This document shows, in pieces, positions 12,090-24,125 of a DNA stretch of 64,000 nucleotides. The position numbers were made by a program, and so were the translations under genes. The notes beneath the pieces are model-generated. The model saw nothing but the letters and a program-made list of their open reading frames with translations. It did not search any database and was not told the origin of the DNA. This DNA is from Lunularia cruciata. Its lineage: Eukaryota > Streptophyta > Marchantiopsida > Lunulariales > Lunulariaceae. Location of the stretch: positions 40,610,001-40,674,000 of the forward strand of contig OX419760.1 of the NCBI GenBank assembly GCA_948567375.1, in the 5' to 3' direction. The first letter of the stretch is position 1. Each line of letters begins with the position of its first letter.

Positions 12090-15000
12090 TGACCAGCTCC
12101 AACAGATTGTGGACACATTAGAAGTGAAGATGAAGTCTTATGCTGAAGCTACTAAGGTGGCTCAAATCTCTTACTTGCAAGAGCATGAGGTTGAGAAGGA
12201 GAACCAATTGGTCAGAATGAGGAACTTGAGGATTTTAGGTTTGCCAGAGAGTGAGAAGGAAGACACCAAGGCCATAGTGTATGAGTTTATTGCTGATTCT
12301 TTGAGAGTCCATGATCCTCAAATTTTGCAAGCATATAGATTGGGACAACAAGGTGCACAACCAAGAAGCATTTTGGTGAGGTTTGGCTCAGAAACTCAAA
12401 GGAATGCAGTGATGGATAACAAGGCTATACTGACGGGCGGCATATCTGGTTGGACCTTGATCTTACACCTCTCCAACGGCAAGCAAAGAAGGGAGAATTA
12501 GCAAAAGTAAAGGAGGCTCAACAAGCAGGTTTTGTTGCATTCTTGAGAGACAATAGAGTTGTGGTCACCCAAAAGAAGTTGTCAACTACTGCATAGCAAT
12601 TCCAGACCCTTAGAGTGCTGTTTTGGAATGTTCATGGTCTCACACATACCAAGTACTCAACCGCTAAACCTGTGTGGGATGATGCTGATCTGATCAATCT
12701 TGTGGATACATGGGAACATGAAGGAAACACCATTCAAGACATTAAAGGTTTCACTCTTGTTGGTTCAACTTGGAACAAGTGAAGGCAACATAGAGGAAGG
12801 GGCTTTGGAGGTATTGCTACTTACGTTAGATTTGGCTTTGAAAATTCAGTCTCTTTGATAGGCCAAGATTCAAGTGGACAATACCAATGGCTGAGGATTG
12901 GAGGAGTTACTACACCTTGCTTCCTTTTTGTTTGTTACTTTGCCCCATTGACATCACCAATCTATTCAAGCGGACCTCTCAACACCATGCAGCCTTTCCA
13001 CTCCTTGACAAAGGATGTGTTGGAATTTCAAAGTAAAGGTGCAATAATTATTCTTGGTGATAGATCATTCTAGTGCTTGGTCCCGCTCTTCCAAAGATCT
13101 CATATCCAACTCCATGAGTGAGCACTTTTTGAGCTTTGGTACCAATTGTAGCTTGAAGATCTTGAATGGCCTTTCTCAATTTACAGAAACTTGTAAGAGC
13201 ACATGCTTTTGCTTCTGGTGGATCCAGCACTGTAGATTATATGCTCGCCTCACCCAATGATATACACATTGTCTTAAATTTTGTCGTTTTAGATCCTCAA
13301 CCTGAATCTGACCATGCACCTCTATCTTGTGTCATCCTTCTTTCTTGCCTCAATAGAACCACATTACCTATTGACCATACCTTTAGAGGGAAACTCCATC
13401 TAGATTTTCACAAGCAAGATCTATACCAACAAGCTATCCATGAGAAATTGAGCTCTATGGAGTGGAGTTCTGATTTTCAACAACGTAGTGATTAGTTGGT
13501 TGAACTTCTTTGATCTACATCAACTACTTTGTTCCCACGAGGTTCTCACAAGAAGAGACTTGGTCTCCTTTGCAATAGGTGGTTTGATGCTGATTGTAAA
13601 ATGGCAAGGATCAAAGCTATAGATAGGTCTCTTGATCAGATTGCACAAAATCAAACTTTTGTCTCTTATAGAAAGTTAGTGAAGTGCAAGAAGCGGGCAT
13701 ACTTGAGACTCAAGGGGGTTGAGTTGAGCATTGAATTGAGGAGCAATCCCAAGGCTTTATGGAAGAAGGTAACCATCAGATCTCCATTTCCATTGCTGGA
13801 CTTGAATGAGCTTTGTGAATATGTCAAGGATTTGTACTTTCTCCCCAATGCTCCAAGCATGGCACCTTGCCTTGGATATGCTCTCACCATCTCTGAAGCC
13901 GATGTCAAGTACGAATTGAAGAAGTTGGCAAATGGTAAGGCTGAAGACCTTGATGGACTATGTGTTGAACTACTTAAGTGGGGTGGTATCCATCTGATTC
14001 TAGTACTCACTTCTCTCTTGAATGAGGCAATCAGGTGTGGCTTTCCTGATAGATGGTGGTTCAAGAAGGTAGTTCTTATTCACAAGTCTGGTCAGAGAGA
14101 TATTGTCACCAATTACCATACCATTCTAGTGGGTAGTATCTTTGCCAAGTTGTAAGATCAAATTTTGGAGTCTAGGTTGAGTACTTGGGCTGAAAAGTAC
14201 AGAATTTGAGCTAAGTGCCAAGTTGGTTTCAGATCAGGCTTTAGTACTTTGGATCATCTATTGGTACTCCATGTTTTGTGGTGGAAATCTAAAGGTGTTG
14301 GGAGAGCTCTCTATGTTGCATTATTGATTTCAGGAAGGCCTTTGATAAGGTGCTTAGGAAATCACTAAGTGAGAGACTCGTGGAAGTTGGTGTTTCAGCA
14401 CATCTGATTGGTGTTATCTCTAGACTCTATGAGAAAGTGGTTGTGAAGCTTTCATCTTTGAGCTCCCAAGATGTCCTTAGCACAATGGTGTGATTCAAGG
14501 TTGCTCTCAATCCCCAACTTTTTTTGGAATCTTCATCGATGATCTAGAGAGGGTACTTATGGAAGCTGGAGCTACGGGTGTACGGGTTGGCTCTTTGATG
14601 ATACATGCATTGCTTTATGCGGATGATGTAGTGCTCCTCTCTACCAATCCACAGAGTTTATAGAAGTTATTGGATTCTCTTCTCTTGTTTTGCAATGAAA
14701 CAAAGATGGAGGTGAACCTTGACAACTCCAAGGTGATTGTGGTGGGTTCTAAAGGTGTCACACCTTTGTTTTTTGATGGACAGCGTTTGGAGCAAGTTTC
14801 TTCTTATAAGTACTTAGGCCTTGAGTTTTCTCATGACTATAGTTAGTCTACTTATGTGAAGATGAGAATCAATACAGGGTTTAGAGCTTTGTATTCACTC
14901 ATGAATCGCTCTAGACTTGCTCATCTTACCACATGGGAGTTGAAGAAGGTGATGTTTAGATCTCTTGTGCAATCGGTGGTTCTCTATGGTGCTCGGATTT

Positions 15001-15790
15001 GGTGTCTAGGTACTAAGAAGACATGGTGGCAAAAGGTGGAGAAAGTTCAAAAACTATTTTTGTGTGATGAACTTGGAGTGAGGACTCAAACTCCTTATGT
15101 ATTGCTGCTTGCTGAAACAGGTTTTTTACTCCTTGAGGCTGAAGCTTTGTTCTTAGCTCTCACATATGCCACTAAGGTGAGGTCCATGGAGCATGAGAGA
15201 CTTCCCTACCAAGCTTTTTGTGTCACTCCATCTATTGGTTGGTATACAGATCTGATTGCATGGGCCACAAAGTGGAATTTTTCTGAGTGATATTGGAGAT
15301 TGGAACCTATTGCACTTTGAGAGGTGATCAAGGAACAGTTCTTACTTTGCTTATGGCAGCAACCCAATACCAAGATGGTGTTCTATCAGCAGTTTTTAAA
15401 CCCTATGTTGGTGTATTGTGAGCAAGATTATCTCTTGGCTAAGATTTCTACTTCACTTAGACAAGTTATTGCTCAGTATAGAACTAGTTCTCATAAACTA
15501 GAAGTAGAACAAGGATATTGGTAATAGATAGAGCACTCCATCCGACTTTGCAAATTGTATACTATGAGCAAAGTTGAGGGTGAGCACCATGTATTTGTTG
15601 ATTTCCCTTGTTACATGCAGATCAGAATTAGACATCGGATTACTTGTAGTGATTTCTCAACTCTCTTACAGGTTGAAGCTTTAGCATTGGGGAAGTATAT
15701 GGTGGAGATTAGTTTACATCGGACCAATTTGTTACAGATTGGTCAGATGCTCTAGGCTTTAGCCTAGGCTAACATTTCATGTGTCATGCA
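12090..15790 (+). pseudogene. Decayed L1-type LINE (ORF1 and ORF2: endonuclease, RT)
   Basis: A plus-strand non-LTR retrotransposon with stops and frameshifts. ORF1 (12,109-12,501) carries an RNA-binding segment with MRNLRILGLPE and PRSILVRFGSE. ORF2 starts near 12.6 kb with an APE-type endonuclease: FWNVHGL, then LVDTWEHE, SSTVDYMLAS (about 13.23 kb) and ESDHAPLSC (about 13.31 kb). Reverse transcriptase follows: PDRWWFKKVVLIHKSG (about 14.06 kb), CQVGFRSGFSTLDHLL (about 14.22 kb), FRKAFDKV (about 14.33 kb) and the catalytic LYADDVVLLS with YADD at 14,616-14,627. A C-terminal Cys/His remnant, EHHVFVDFPCYMQIR, lies near 15.58 kb. The 5' end and the 3' tail are uncertain; I see no clear poly(A) tail or target duplication. 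Confidence 0.9.
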
Positions 15791-17494
15791 GCTTGTGTGT
15801 ACATGTACCTTGTCTAAGACGTACAAGACAGGAGTCCAGAGGCCAGACAAACACTTTTGTCTATGCTGAAGCCTTTGATTGTTGAAGGGTAAGTGGTGAC
15901 TTACTTTAAGAGGGACGCATTAGAGAATGTAGGGTGGGACTTCAATTTCACCTTCAGTCTTTGGGCTTTCTACCCAACCCAATAAATACAGTAAAACAAG
16001 TTCCGTAATCACCGTCCATTCTTAGGAAAAATTTGACAATATAGTTTTACAGATTCTCATAAAATAATAGGGTTTAGATTTGCGGGAACGTTAAAGACAT
16101 TTTATGGAGTCACCTTTTAGATGACTCTTAGCTTTTTAAGGCTACAAGGTTTTCCCACAAAAAAAAATATTTTTAACCTTGAGGCGCGAGCACTGCCCGT
16201 AAATTCATATTTGAAACCCCCAATCAAAACCTTTTTTTTCTCGGACAGTCTTTCTGTTTTGCGGGTGAGTTGTTCAAGTTTTGCATTTCTTATTTTATTA
16301 CAATTGCTACCTACGTTAGATTTATTATACAGTACAAATTAGATTTATTATACGGACAAGACAGATCCACTGTTTTCATATGGATCAATCATATTGATAT
16401 AAAAAGGAAAGCGACTTCTTTAAAAACAACATCGTTATTTCACCAACTCTTTGGTTTAACGTTTTCACCACATTTGTTTCTTTTTGGTTGAACAAGCCAG
16501 CGGGAGAAAGTAATTCATTGAAAAACAAGAACGATTATTTTTGAGTGCAATGTCTAGTGTCACAGCCATTTTATGCTCTATTCATTGATGAAGGAGAGCT
16601 TAGGATCTATAAGGGCTATTTAGTAGACAGAGAATAACCAAGTAACGGGGCCCGAACTTTGACAATAAAGGCCGTGGCCGCTTAGTTCATGGCAGAAAGC
16701 TCTATGGGGTCGGTGTACAAAACAGCAAGTTCGTCCGTAGGACCAAAGAAGTCTTCTCCGGACCCTTCGGCGTAGGAAACCCAAGCCGGCCAGAGAGAGA
16801 AGTACGGTAGTGCCTGTAGAGGCACAGAATTAGCTGGTGAACGTGTAATGCAGCAGCCGTACCACACTTCCTGCATAGGTAGCGTTTTGCTAGGCAGGGC
16901 TCAAGTCCTAGCCTAGCATAGCAAAGGTGGCTGAGACCATTGATGGTGGAGATATGGTTGTACAAGAGACTATCCGCGCGTCTTTACCATAAACTGATAA
17001 ATTCTGTATAAGTGGATTCACTACAGCAGAGTAGAATTGTGGGGCTGGCCGGGCCACCAGCGCCCTGTATCTGGTCCTAATGGGAGCCTGGCGCTATCCG
17101 AACAGAAAACGAATTTGTTTTGCTTTGCATGTTTTTAGTACTTCCTCTCGGCAGGGCCCCAAGCTAATTTTGCTTTGTCGGGCACCACAATATTAAAATA
17201 TTGTCCGGCAAAACAAAGGGCTAAAGTCTTTTGGGCCAAAAGTCGACCCGATCTCAGCCTCGAAGCTCCCTTCAATTTCACAAAAGACTTTAGACCTGTC
17301 CACGAGAAAAGATATTGTTTTGCAAAAGATATATCTTCTTTTGCATAAATAGTGAAGCTAACGGATACTGTGTAAATTTTGTGACAAATATCTTAGTTTT
17401 TTGGACGAATGTAAGAATTCCAACACGTGCTTTCAGAGCCACATTCTGCAACTTTAACCCCTAAGTTATATCTACCCCTATTTATAAATAAATT
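15791..17494. other. Gene-free stretch downstream of the LINE
   Basis: No coding frame with recognisable content. The first 200 bases may be the LINE 3' untranslated end. The remainder has short open frames only (73 aa on plus, 87 aa on minus) without motifs or supporting splice signals. One AT-rich hairpin lies at 17,173-17,218. Confidence 0.5.
17173..17218. repeat. Imperfect hairpin / inverted repeat
   Basis: A perfect inner inverted repeat, ACAATATT (17,187-17,194) and AATATTGT (17,197-17,204), separated by AA, is flanked by an outer complementary pair CTTTGT (17,173-17,178) and ACAAAG (17,213-17,218). The bases between inner and outer arms pair poorly. It may be a small MITE remnant or chance; no flanking duplication is seen. 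Confidence 0.5.
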
Positions 17495-17573
17495 AGTCGC
17501 CATCGGATTCGTACCGATAGACCATTAGAAACAGATTTTGAGTCTGTTGTGTTTGTCCCCCCACCAAGCGTTT
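17495..17573 (-). tRNA. tRNA-Leu(CAA)-like sequence, probably degenerate
   Basis: The minus strand folds like a tRNA of 79 nt. A perfect 5-bp anticodon stem ACAGA/TCTGT encloses the 7-base loop CTCAAAA, giving anticodon CAA. A perfect 5-bp T stem ATCGG/CCGAT encloses TACGAAT, one base off the usual TTCGAAT. A short D-arm (GTG...CAC) and a 12-nt variable region are present. The acceptor strands AAACGCT and GGCGACT pair at five of seven positions, counting one G-T pair. The weak acceptor stem, changed T loop and poor internal promoter match suggest a pseudogene or an organelle-derived relic. Confidence 0.35.
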
Positions 17574-17635
17574 ACAGATCGACCACACAAGTCGTCTTTA
17601 TATTGATGCCGGTATCCATAAAACCCGCATGCAGG

Positions 17636-17766
17636 AATAACATTAGTGAGTCATAAACCCTTTGATCGTTAGGAAAGCCCTCATACTATGTTCGAGGGTG
17701 TATACATGAATAACATTAGTGAATCATAAACCCTTTGACCGGCAGGAAAGCCCTCATATTATGTTC
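17636..17766. repeat. Two 58-bp direct repeats
   Basis: Unit 1 (17,636-17,693) and unit 2 (17,709-17,766) both run from AATAACATTAGTGA to TATGTTC and differ at about five positions, with a 15-bp spacer. This is a local tandem duplication without coding content. Confidence 0.85.
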
Positions 17767-19869
17767 TATGTAATTCTTTATCCACATGGTCGGCAATAAT
17801 CGCATTAGCTTCTGTCATAAGCACTGTAGTGAGCTAATTTCTGAGCTCAAGTTTCTCGAAGTAGTGAACCGACAAGTTGCAAATGTGCAAATCCTGGGAT
17901 AAACGGATGGGACTTTAGAGAAAGCAGTACAGGCAATCGCCTTACCTGGATTTGAAGTCATCCTTATAGCGAACTTACTGGCGTGTGCGGCAAGAATTTC
18001 AAATGCGAATCAGCAGAGGTCCCAACTAGATAAAGAAGATACAGGAGATGCCTTTCTCGAAAACGACAATCTCTGGAGAGATATCCATGAAGCAATTATT
18101 TATTCTAAGAGCATTTGTTTCTTCCAAGTTTATTGTTTATAGACCAAGTGGCCATTGACTTGATGGTCCAGTGCCAGCAATCAACTCTACTCCATCGGAG
18201 TGAGTCTTTATCCGGCGTTCGTATCAAGCATAACTATGTCACTAGCATAAAGTAAGTACTTACTTTATGCTTCGAAGGTTGTAGTTCCAGTTAGAGTCAA
18301 ACGTGAAACACGATGGCACCAAAAACCCGCTGCACATAGTATAACGAGAAGAATGGAAAGACCCATCCAACCGTACAAACATAAACTTTTGAATATCTTA
18401 AAATGAGTGGGAAGACTCACATAAAGTATGAAGATAAAAACCTACCAGGTAAAATGAAACTTATCCTCGTTTGATAAATTGAATGGGTAATTGGGCTAAA
18501 CCCCAGTTAAATGTCAAACACGACGGCATTGGGTACGAGATCTCCCCGACATGAAGTAGATTGTTGAGGCTTCTCATGTGAACTGTTCCCGCCCTCGAAT
18601 TTTTCAATAATAACTGAACCTACAGCGGAGAACCCGCCGCCACTGGACCCGCCATCCGGGTGGTTGAGACTTTCAATCCCAAAACTGTCCATGGAATCGA
18701 AACTTGAAGGCTTCAGACGACTTTGGGTCTCGGGTGGCGCTGCGTAGGAAACAACGAAACGGGGAGGGGAGGCGCTGCGTCGAGAGACACCGTGTTGAAA
18801 AGATTCTGTTTAGTTCGCAAAGTACTTTGTTGAATTGCAGGAGACAATAAAATTTAAACCAGTGACCTCCAGATCACAGGTTGCGACTCATAGCAGTACG
18901 ATAATATGTTATTCTTTATATCCTTCATCCCAGAATAAACAATTTGAGACCGCAAGACCGCAAAATGTGAGTCATATCCCGGTTCTCGCTTCCCATTGCA
19001 CACTGCATCTAATAGACATCATAAGACGTGAAAAGTCTGGAAATCAGAGCTGACCGAGTTCGGACTACAGTTTTCAAGTAATATTTCCACTTGATTGAAT
19101 GATGCAACATTCACGTGTGTGGAAAATAGCAGAGGTTTAGCGTCGAATCGGCAGGGGTTTAGCGTCGAATCGTTTATCTTAGCGACCTCTGTTTGAATGG
19201 AATATAGATTTGCTTGATGTTCATCACCAGAAGACAGACCTATACTTCCTTTGCGATCTAGTGCGATTCGTAGACACGATGATAGTCTTTACTACATTGG
19301 CTTGCAGCCTATGCGTTTTCGCTGTCCAATATGTTCTGTAAAGGATACTGCAGGTTACTACAGCACCAGATCCATCCGCAAGCTCCCACAGAAAGACACA
19401 TGAGATCGAAATTGATCTAAGTAGAAAGGTCTGTTCCGTAACAGAATCTTAGACACCTCGTAGAGTTCAAAGTAAATGTCAACCGTCTTGCCATCGAACT
19501 GCGGAGTATCGTTCAGTCTGAGTGGTGAACTTCCGGAGTCGCATCTCAGTCCAATCTAAAGCTGGTTGGTGACTGAATCGTATGCATGAGTGAATAAGTT
19601 CTAGAAGACAAAACGAGCTTGATCTAATCGTATGTGAAATCGTCAATGTAAGAGTGTGCAGAATCATGTAGGCTACCGTATATCTCTGTGCGTTCTCAAG
19701 GACTTTCTAGAGGTTGATTCAATGATGACAACGACTTTATTACGATGTAATCTAATCCATGATCTACCTTTCCAAATTAGGCTTCAGGGTTCAGGTCTTC
19801 AAGCTCATCAAATTAATCGACTAAGCTTTGGACCATTTGAACCTGCCCTCTGCGCTTTCAACCTTCGGA
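17767..19869. other. Gene-free stretch upstream of the hydrolase gene
   Basis: No supported gene. A 61-aa Gly/Ser-rich minus frame (18,507-18,692) and a few 62-75-aa frames exist without recognisable motifs. Part of the right end should be promoter and 5' leader of the hydrolase gene, but I see no core element I would stand behind. Confidence 0.45.
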
Positions 19870-21347
19870 ATGGAGGTGAGTGAACATTGCCATCAAATAT
19901 GATCATCATTTCGTCCGAGTTTTCATTCTGAATTTCCAGATTGATTCAGTAATTGTGAAGTAGTGCTCCCCGAATTTCCAGGACAGTTCTATTGTATCGT
20001 CAACAACGTGTGTGCTGCAGTTTAATCAATTTAAGCTGAAATTGATCATGTCTGTGCAGGAGCATCCGAGGAAGCTAAACGAGAGTGTCTATGAGTTCTC
20101 TAGTCCCGAAAATCCAACTGTAGAAGTGATATTCTTCCACGGAGTTCAACTTGGAGCTTCAACCGACGCGAGCAAACATGAAGCACCACATCTCAAAACT
20201 TGGACATTTCGACATTCTAGTGGAACGAAGTACTGGCCGCAAACACTGTTCCAACAAGATAAAGGCCTCGCCTCGGCAAACATTAGAGTTAGAGCGTTAG
20301 CTATAGCTTACGATTCTAGTTCAGCGCAAACTTCGACATCAGGTAGAATAGATATCTTCAATATTGTGGAGAATCTGGTGAACACCGTCATCGATAATAA
20401 GCGAGTCAATGTGGGCCAGACTCCGGGCGTTCCTGTGATCCTTGTTGGCCATAGTTATGGCGGTTTAGTCATCAAGAAGCTGCTGGTCGAAGCGGAAAAA
20501 ATGCGCCGCCTAGCCGGAAAATTCCGGAGGCCGATGATTGATAGCTTCCTGCACAATGTTGCAGCAATTCTCTACTACGCAACACCGCATCTCGGTCTCG
20601 AACCTGAAGTGTTCGACAAATTGTTTCCAAAGAGGAAAGTGGAAGCCCGTGGTCCGTTGATCGAGCTATTCGCAACATTGAACAAGGGATCAGCTAGACT
20701 CGAAGACCTGTTAAGCAAAACGATCAATTCTGCAGCTTCAGTACTGGGCAAAGGTTGGGGTGGTGTACAAGTGGAAGAGGTTTTGGAGACCAAACCAACT
20801 AACTTGGTAATTTTCCTCCTCGCTCGATCTTGTTTCAATTCTTCATTGATCTTCAATCGAATGGTGAAGATAAATTCTTTATCTTCAATATCGGGGAAGT
20901 GCAGTTGCTCTCTGGCCAACATGCAAACCAAAGCTTTATCATCTCTCTGTCGTAGTTACACAACGATTGTGTTCGATCTAAAACCATGAAGACCAGTATG
21001 GAGAGGGACATGTGTCTTAAGTGAAGAAGATTTCAAGTGATACAAAAAGCTTTCAATTTTCAAGTGAAATTTCCTAGGCTCATCCACGACTGCTTGTCCC
21101 AATGTAGGGATCTTGGACAGGAATTCTGGTGGGAGAAGGGACTGCACGAAATTCTTCAAATACACGCTGCACTCCTCTGGACGAAGACCATTTAACTATA
21201 TGTAAACCTGTAGACACTGATTCTGGCAACTACCAAATTCTGTCTTCACTCATCCAAAGAATTGCAGATTCTGGTTGTGCCAACACGGAGGAAGATGATG
21301 GTCTGGATCTTCCAGATGTGCCTTCGCATAAACGTCTCCCTTGTTGA
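19870..21347 (+). CDS. SERAC1/DUF676-like alpha/beta-hydrolase, three coding exons
   Basis: Predicted serine hydrolase of 330 aa. Proposed exons are 19,870-19,875 (ATG GAG), 20,060-20,806 and 21,108-21,347; both introns are GT-AG and phase 0. A start by read-through at 20,012 or 20,048 is the alternative, but CAG at 20,057-20,059 looks like an acceptor and no other Met lies early in exon 2. FFHGVQLG near the start fits the oxyanion-hole strand; VGHSYGG holds the nucleophile (Ser134 in this model); LYYATPHLG follows; exon 3 has DEDHLTICKP with the likely catalytic His279. SERAC1-like esterases are lipid- or ester-active, and a related hydrolase is fused to NBS-LRR receptors in liverworts, but here no NBS or repeat domain follows before the AT-rich spacer. 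Substrate unknown. Confidence 0.75.
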
Positions 21348-23847
21348 GATATTAGATGATGACTTAGCAATTTCACAATTCATCATGAAAAATATGAGAT
21401 GTACGACTTCAGAATAAGGATACGGATCTAACTCAACTGGGTATGTTGTGAGGATATGATCCAATCCGGCTGTGAGAGTGAGATTCTCTTTTAGAGAACA
21501 ATTGTCAATCTAATTCAAGTTCCATCCTCTCCTGAATTATGCAATAGTTAGTTAGTAGCTTTATGTCATCGTTTTAGTTTCTATAATAGGATGCTAGAAA
21601 AAATATTATTAATTTTCAGTGCCGGTCTTTAAAAGGAATTGGCATTGGAAAGCTTTAATAATATTCAAAAATTATGTTCCGCCACGGCATTGTATACCTT
21701 TTAAAAAATCGCTCTACTAATTAGTTCTTTTCGTTTGGTAATGTTTAAATCCCATGATGATAGGCTAGTGTATGTTACTTTGTTAATAAAGTGAAGCGTA
21801 GGGACCAAAATCCAATCTGCAAAATAATTTAAGCTAAATTGATTGTGGAAATCACTCATTTATGATCTAAAATAAATAGAAAAACAACTTAGAGGGTAAT
21901 TCTTTTGTAAATAACCTTCTTTTGGAATTTTTACTTTAAATATTTATATCTTAGATGGAAATTCTTTCCTACCCGGTGTTATTCTAGAATAAAACAGAAT
22001 CTAATGTCTTACTGATCTTATTGATTCAAGATCAAGATCATCGTACCACTCAGTCCATTTTCTTTAATCATAAATTTTATTTTATTTTTATTTTTTATAT
22101 CTTTTTTGGTTATAACTAGTCACCAACATAGATCATACCCTGGACTTATTTTAGTCAAGTAATTGGACTTAGATTTGATATTATAACACTGGGTAACAAT
22201 CACAAACTATAGAAAGTGAGTAAATGTTTATCAGACCTAAATAGACTCCATGGACCTTGAATAAGGTTCCTTGCTTCTAGGTGCTAGGGTTACCGTATAG
22301 ACCCTAGGCTACGTGACATGTCCAGTCATCATTGACTCATTCAAATGTATGATCGACAATTAACCAAAATGGAACCAATAGGAGAATTGTAAAATTTTAG
22401 AATTAATCAGATCCAAACTGATTAAATCTGTTGCGCTGAGGAGCAACCTAAGCCTAGAACCAAAAACATATGAAATTAATCTGTGCTAACCATGCTATTA
22501 TGAGTGGTGTGTGAGTACTATGTTTTACTAGGCTTATGACCTACCGAACATAAGCTTTTGTATAAAGATAAGGTTCAGTATATAAATGTGTGTATTGGGT
22601 ATATCAGCTTTGCTATTTTCTATATCAATTTTATTTCTTGTTTATTTAACCATGATCATTTTTTTCCAAACCCAATATATTTAAACTTTGCAAGATGTGG
22701 AGTGAGCAAGGAAATAATATGGAATGTAAAACTATGCCATACTTGCCTTACTTTATATTTTTACCAAAATTTTGCAATCTCTTCTAGCTTGAGGTGGTGG
22801 TTGGATTGTGCATCGTACTCAAATATTGCTTATAGTCTACAAACGTTTCTCCCCTGTTCTAGTAATTATCTTTGTCTTCTTATGTTCTTATTAACAAAAT
22901 GTATTTCTTTGTATTACTTATGGTTGAGCATGAAATTTCAATGATCAACAGAACCAGAACTCAAGTTAACTTGTAGAGAGAATAGAGAGAAATTACCAAA
23001 AATCTATTTGAATTGATTTTAAATACTATAAATAACCTAAGGGTTTTTTTATCTCTATTTGAGATAAGTATAGTCTTTTCTTCATAATCTAGAAACCATA
23101 ATTATTCATTTCTTGACCAAGTTAAACTATTCGCTAAGGTAATTGATCGTTCGGTGCAGCTGGGCGATCCTGGACTTGAACCAGAGTTACGATCCAAATC
23201 TAATAGAATTCGCAACTATTTTACTGGATTGCTTAATCTTTAGAAAAGATTTAAATACTTTCTAAATATCCTTTAGTGGAATAATGACGACAATCAAAAA
23301 TTACGATTTAATATTCACACAAACGTATTTGAAATGATTTACACATCACTTGCATTATTTTTATTGACTTACTTATCATTTATATTTATTACTGTAGTTA
23401 AATCATCCGATTACTACATGATTTCAAAATGATTTACCTAGAACATAAACCATATTTCATAATAATAAACCAATCTGATACTCAGTCTAAGAGTAGTACT
23501 AGAATCAGATTAATTCAAAACATCACTAGAAACAGTCTAATTCTACTTGCATATCTTCGAAACATGGCCAGCCTCCCCTCAATCTTTCTAATCCATATCT
23601 TTAATCTTCTTGCTGTCTTCACTGAAAATCCAGGTTCCCTTGTTCGATAAAGAAAAATCTGGGTTATATGAGAAATGAATTTGATTTCTAGTTTTTGTCA
23701 TTTCACGCAAAGGGGTGGTAATTATTCGACCTCTCACCTACTGCAACAAGTACCAAGTGCCTGTGGAGCGGATTTCTTCTAGGTTGGGATATAATTCAAC
23801 CGGGAAACCTCCGATTTATATCCGGCCGGTTGAACACTGATGGCATG
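21348..23847. other. AT-rich gene-free spacer
   Basis: About 2.5 kb of AT-rich sequence between the hydrolase gene and the NUB1 upstream region. A 128-aa frame at 22,558-22,944 is rich in Phe, Tyr, Ile, Leu, Cys and Ser, as expected for chance translation of such DNA. The only recognisable item is the short plastid trnI-like match at 23,153-23,186. Confidence 0.6.
23153..23186 (-). other. Short match to plastid trnI-GAU 3' exon and spacer (possible nuclear plastid DNA)
   Basis: The minus strand reads CTCTGGTTCAAGTCCAG followed by GATCGCCCAGCTGCACC. From memory of plastid rRNA operons, the end of trnI-GAU plus the first spacer bases is the same apart from two substitutions (GGCCCA for CGCCCA, TGCGCC for TGCACC). 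It covers the T arm, the 3' acceptor strand and eight spacer bases. The rest of the tRNA is not recognisable, so it cannot be a working gene. Confidence 0.4.
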
Positions 23848-24125
23848 GTCCGGCTGCACAGCCGGACGTCCGTTTGCGCAAGACGATGTGAACCAGTCTA
23901 GCCGGGTAAAGGACGGTACCCGTCTAGGGTCCTTAAGGTCCGCTCCAGTCCGTGCCTGTCCTTACCTTTACCTCAGCCCGGACGTCCGTTTTCATAAGAC
24001 GCTGTGAACCCATATAGCCGGGTAAAGGACGCTCTACGTCCACAGTCCTTTACCTCAGGTCGGTCCTTTGCATTCCGTCCGTCTACCCATTTGGGAACCA
24101 GCTCCGTGTGGACGGACGGAATGCA
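23848..24125. repeat. GC-rich direct and inverted repeats upstream of NUB1
   Basis: A perfect 9-bp inverted repeat GTCCGGCTG/CAGCCGGAC (23,848-23,856 and 23,859-23,867) starts the block. Two direct repeats follow (23,864-23,976 and 23,980-24,058), sharing GGACGTCCGTTT, AAGACG, TGTGAACC, TAGCCGGGTAAAGGAC and TTTACCTCAG; the first has about 34 extra bases. A perfect 15-bp inverted repeat lies at 24,069-24,083 and 24,111-24,125 with a 27-base spacer. The block stands out from the AT-rich DNA to its left and ends about 740 bp before the NUB1 start codon. It may be regulatory or a small transposon relic. Confidence 0.75.

Noticed and set aside
18507-18692. 61-aa Gly/Ser-rich minus frame
   Set aside because: No homology that I recognise and no partner exon; not enough to call a gene.
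21117-21122. Alternative acceptor GACAG at 21,116-21,120 for hydrolase exon 3
   Set aside because: Breaks the reading frame with exon 2; the acceptor ending at 21,107 keeps phase 0 and the His motif in frame.
22558-22944. 128-aa open frame in the AT-rich spacer
   Set aside because: Composition is what translated AT-rich DNA gives; no domain, splice context or conserved motif.
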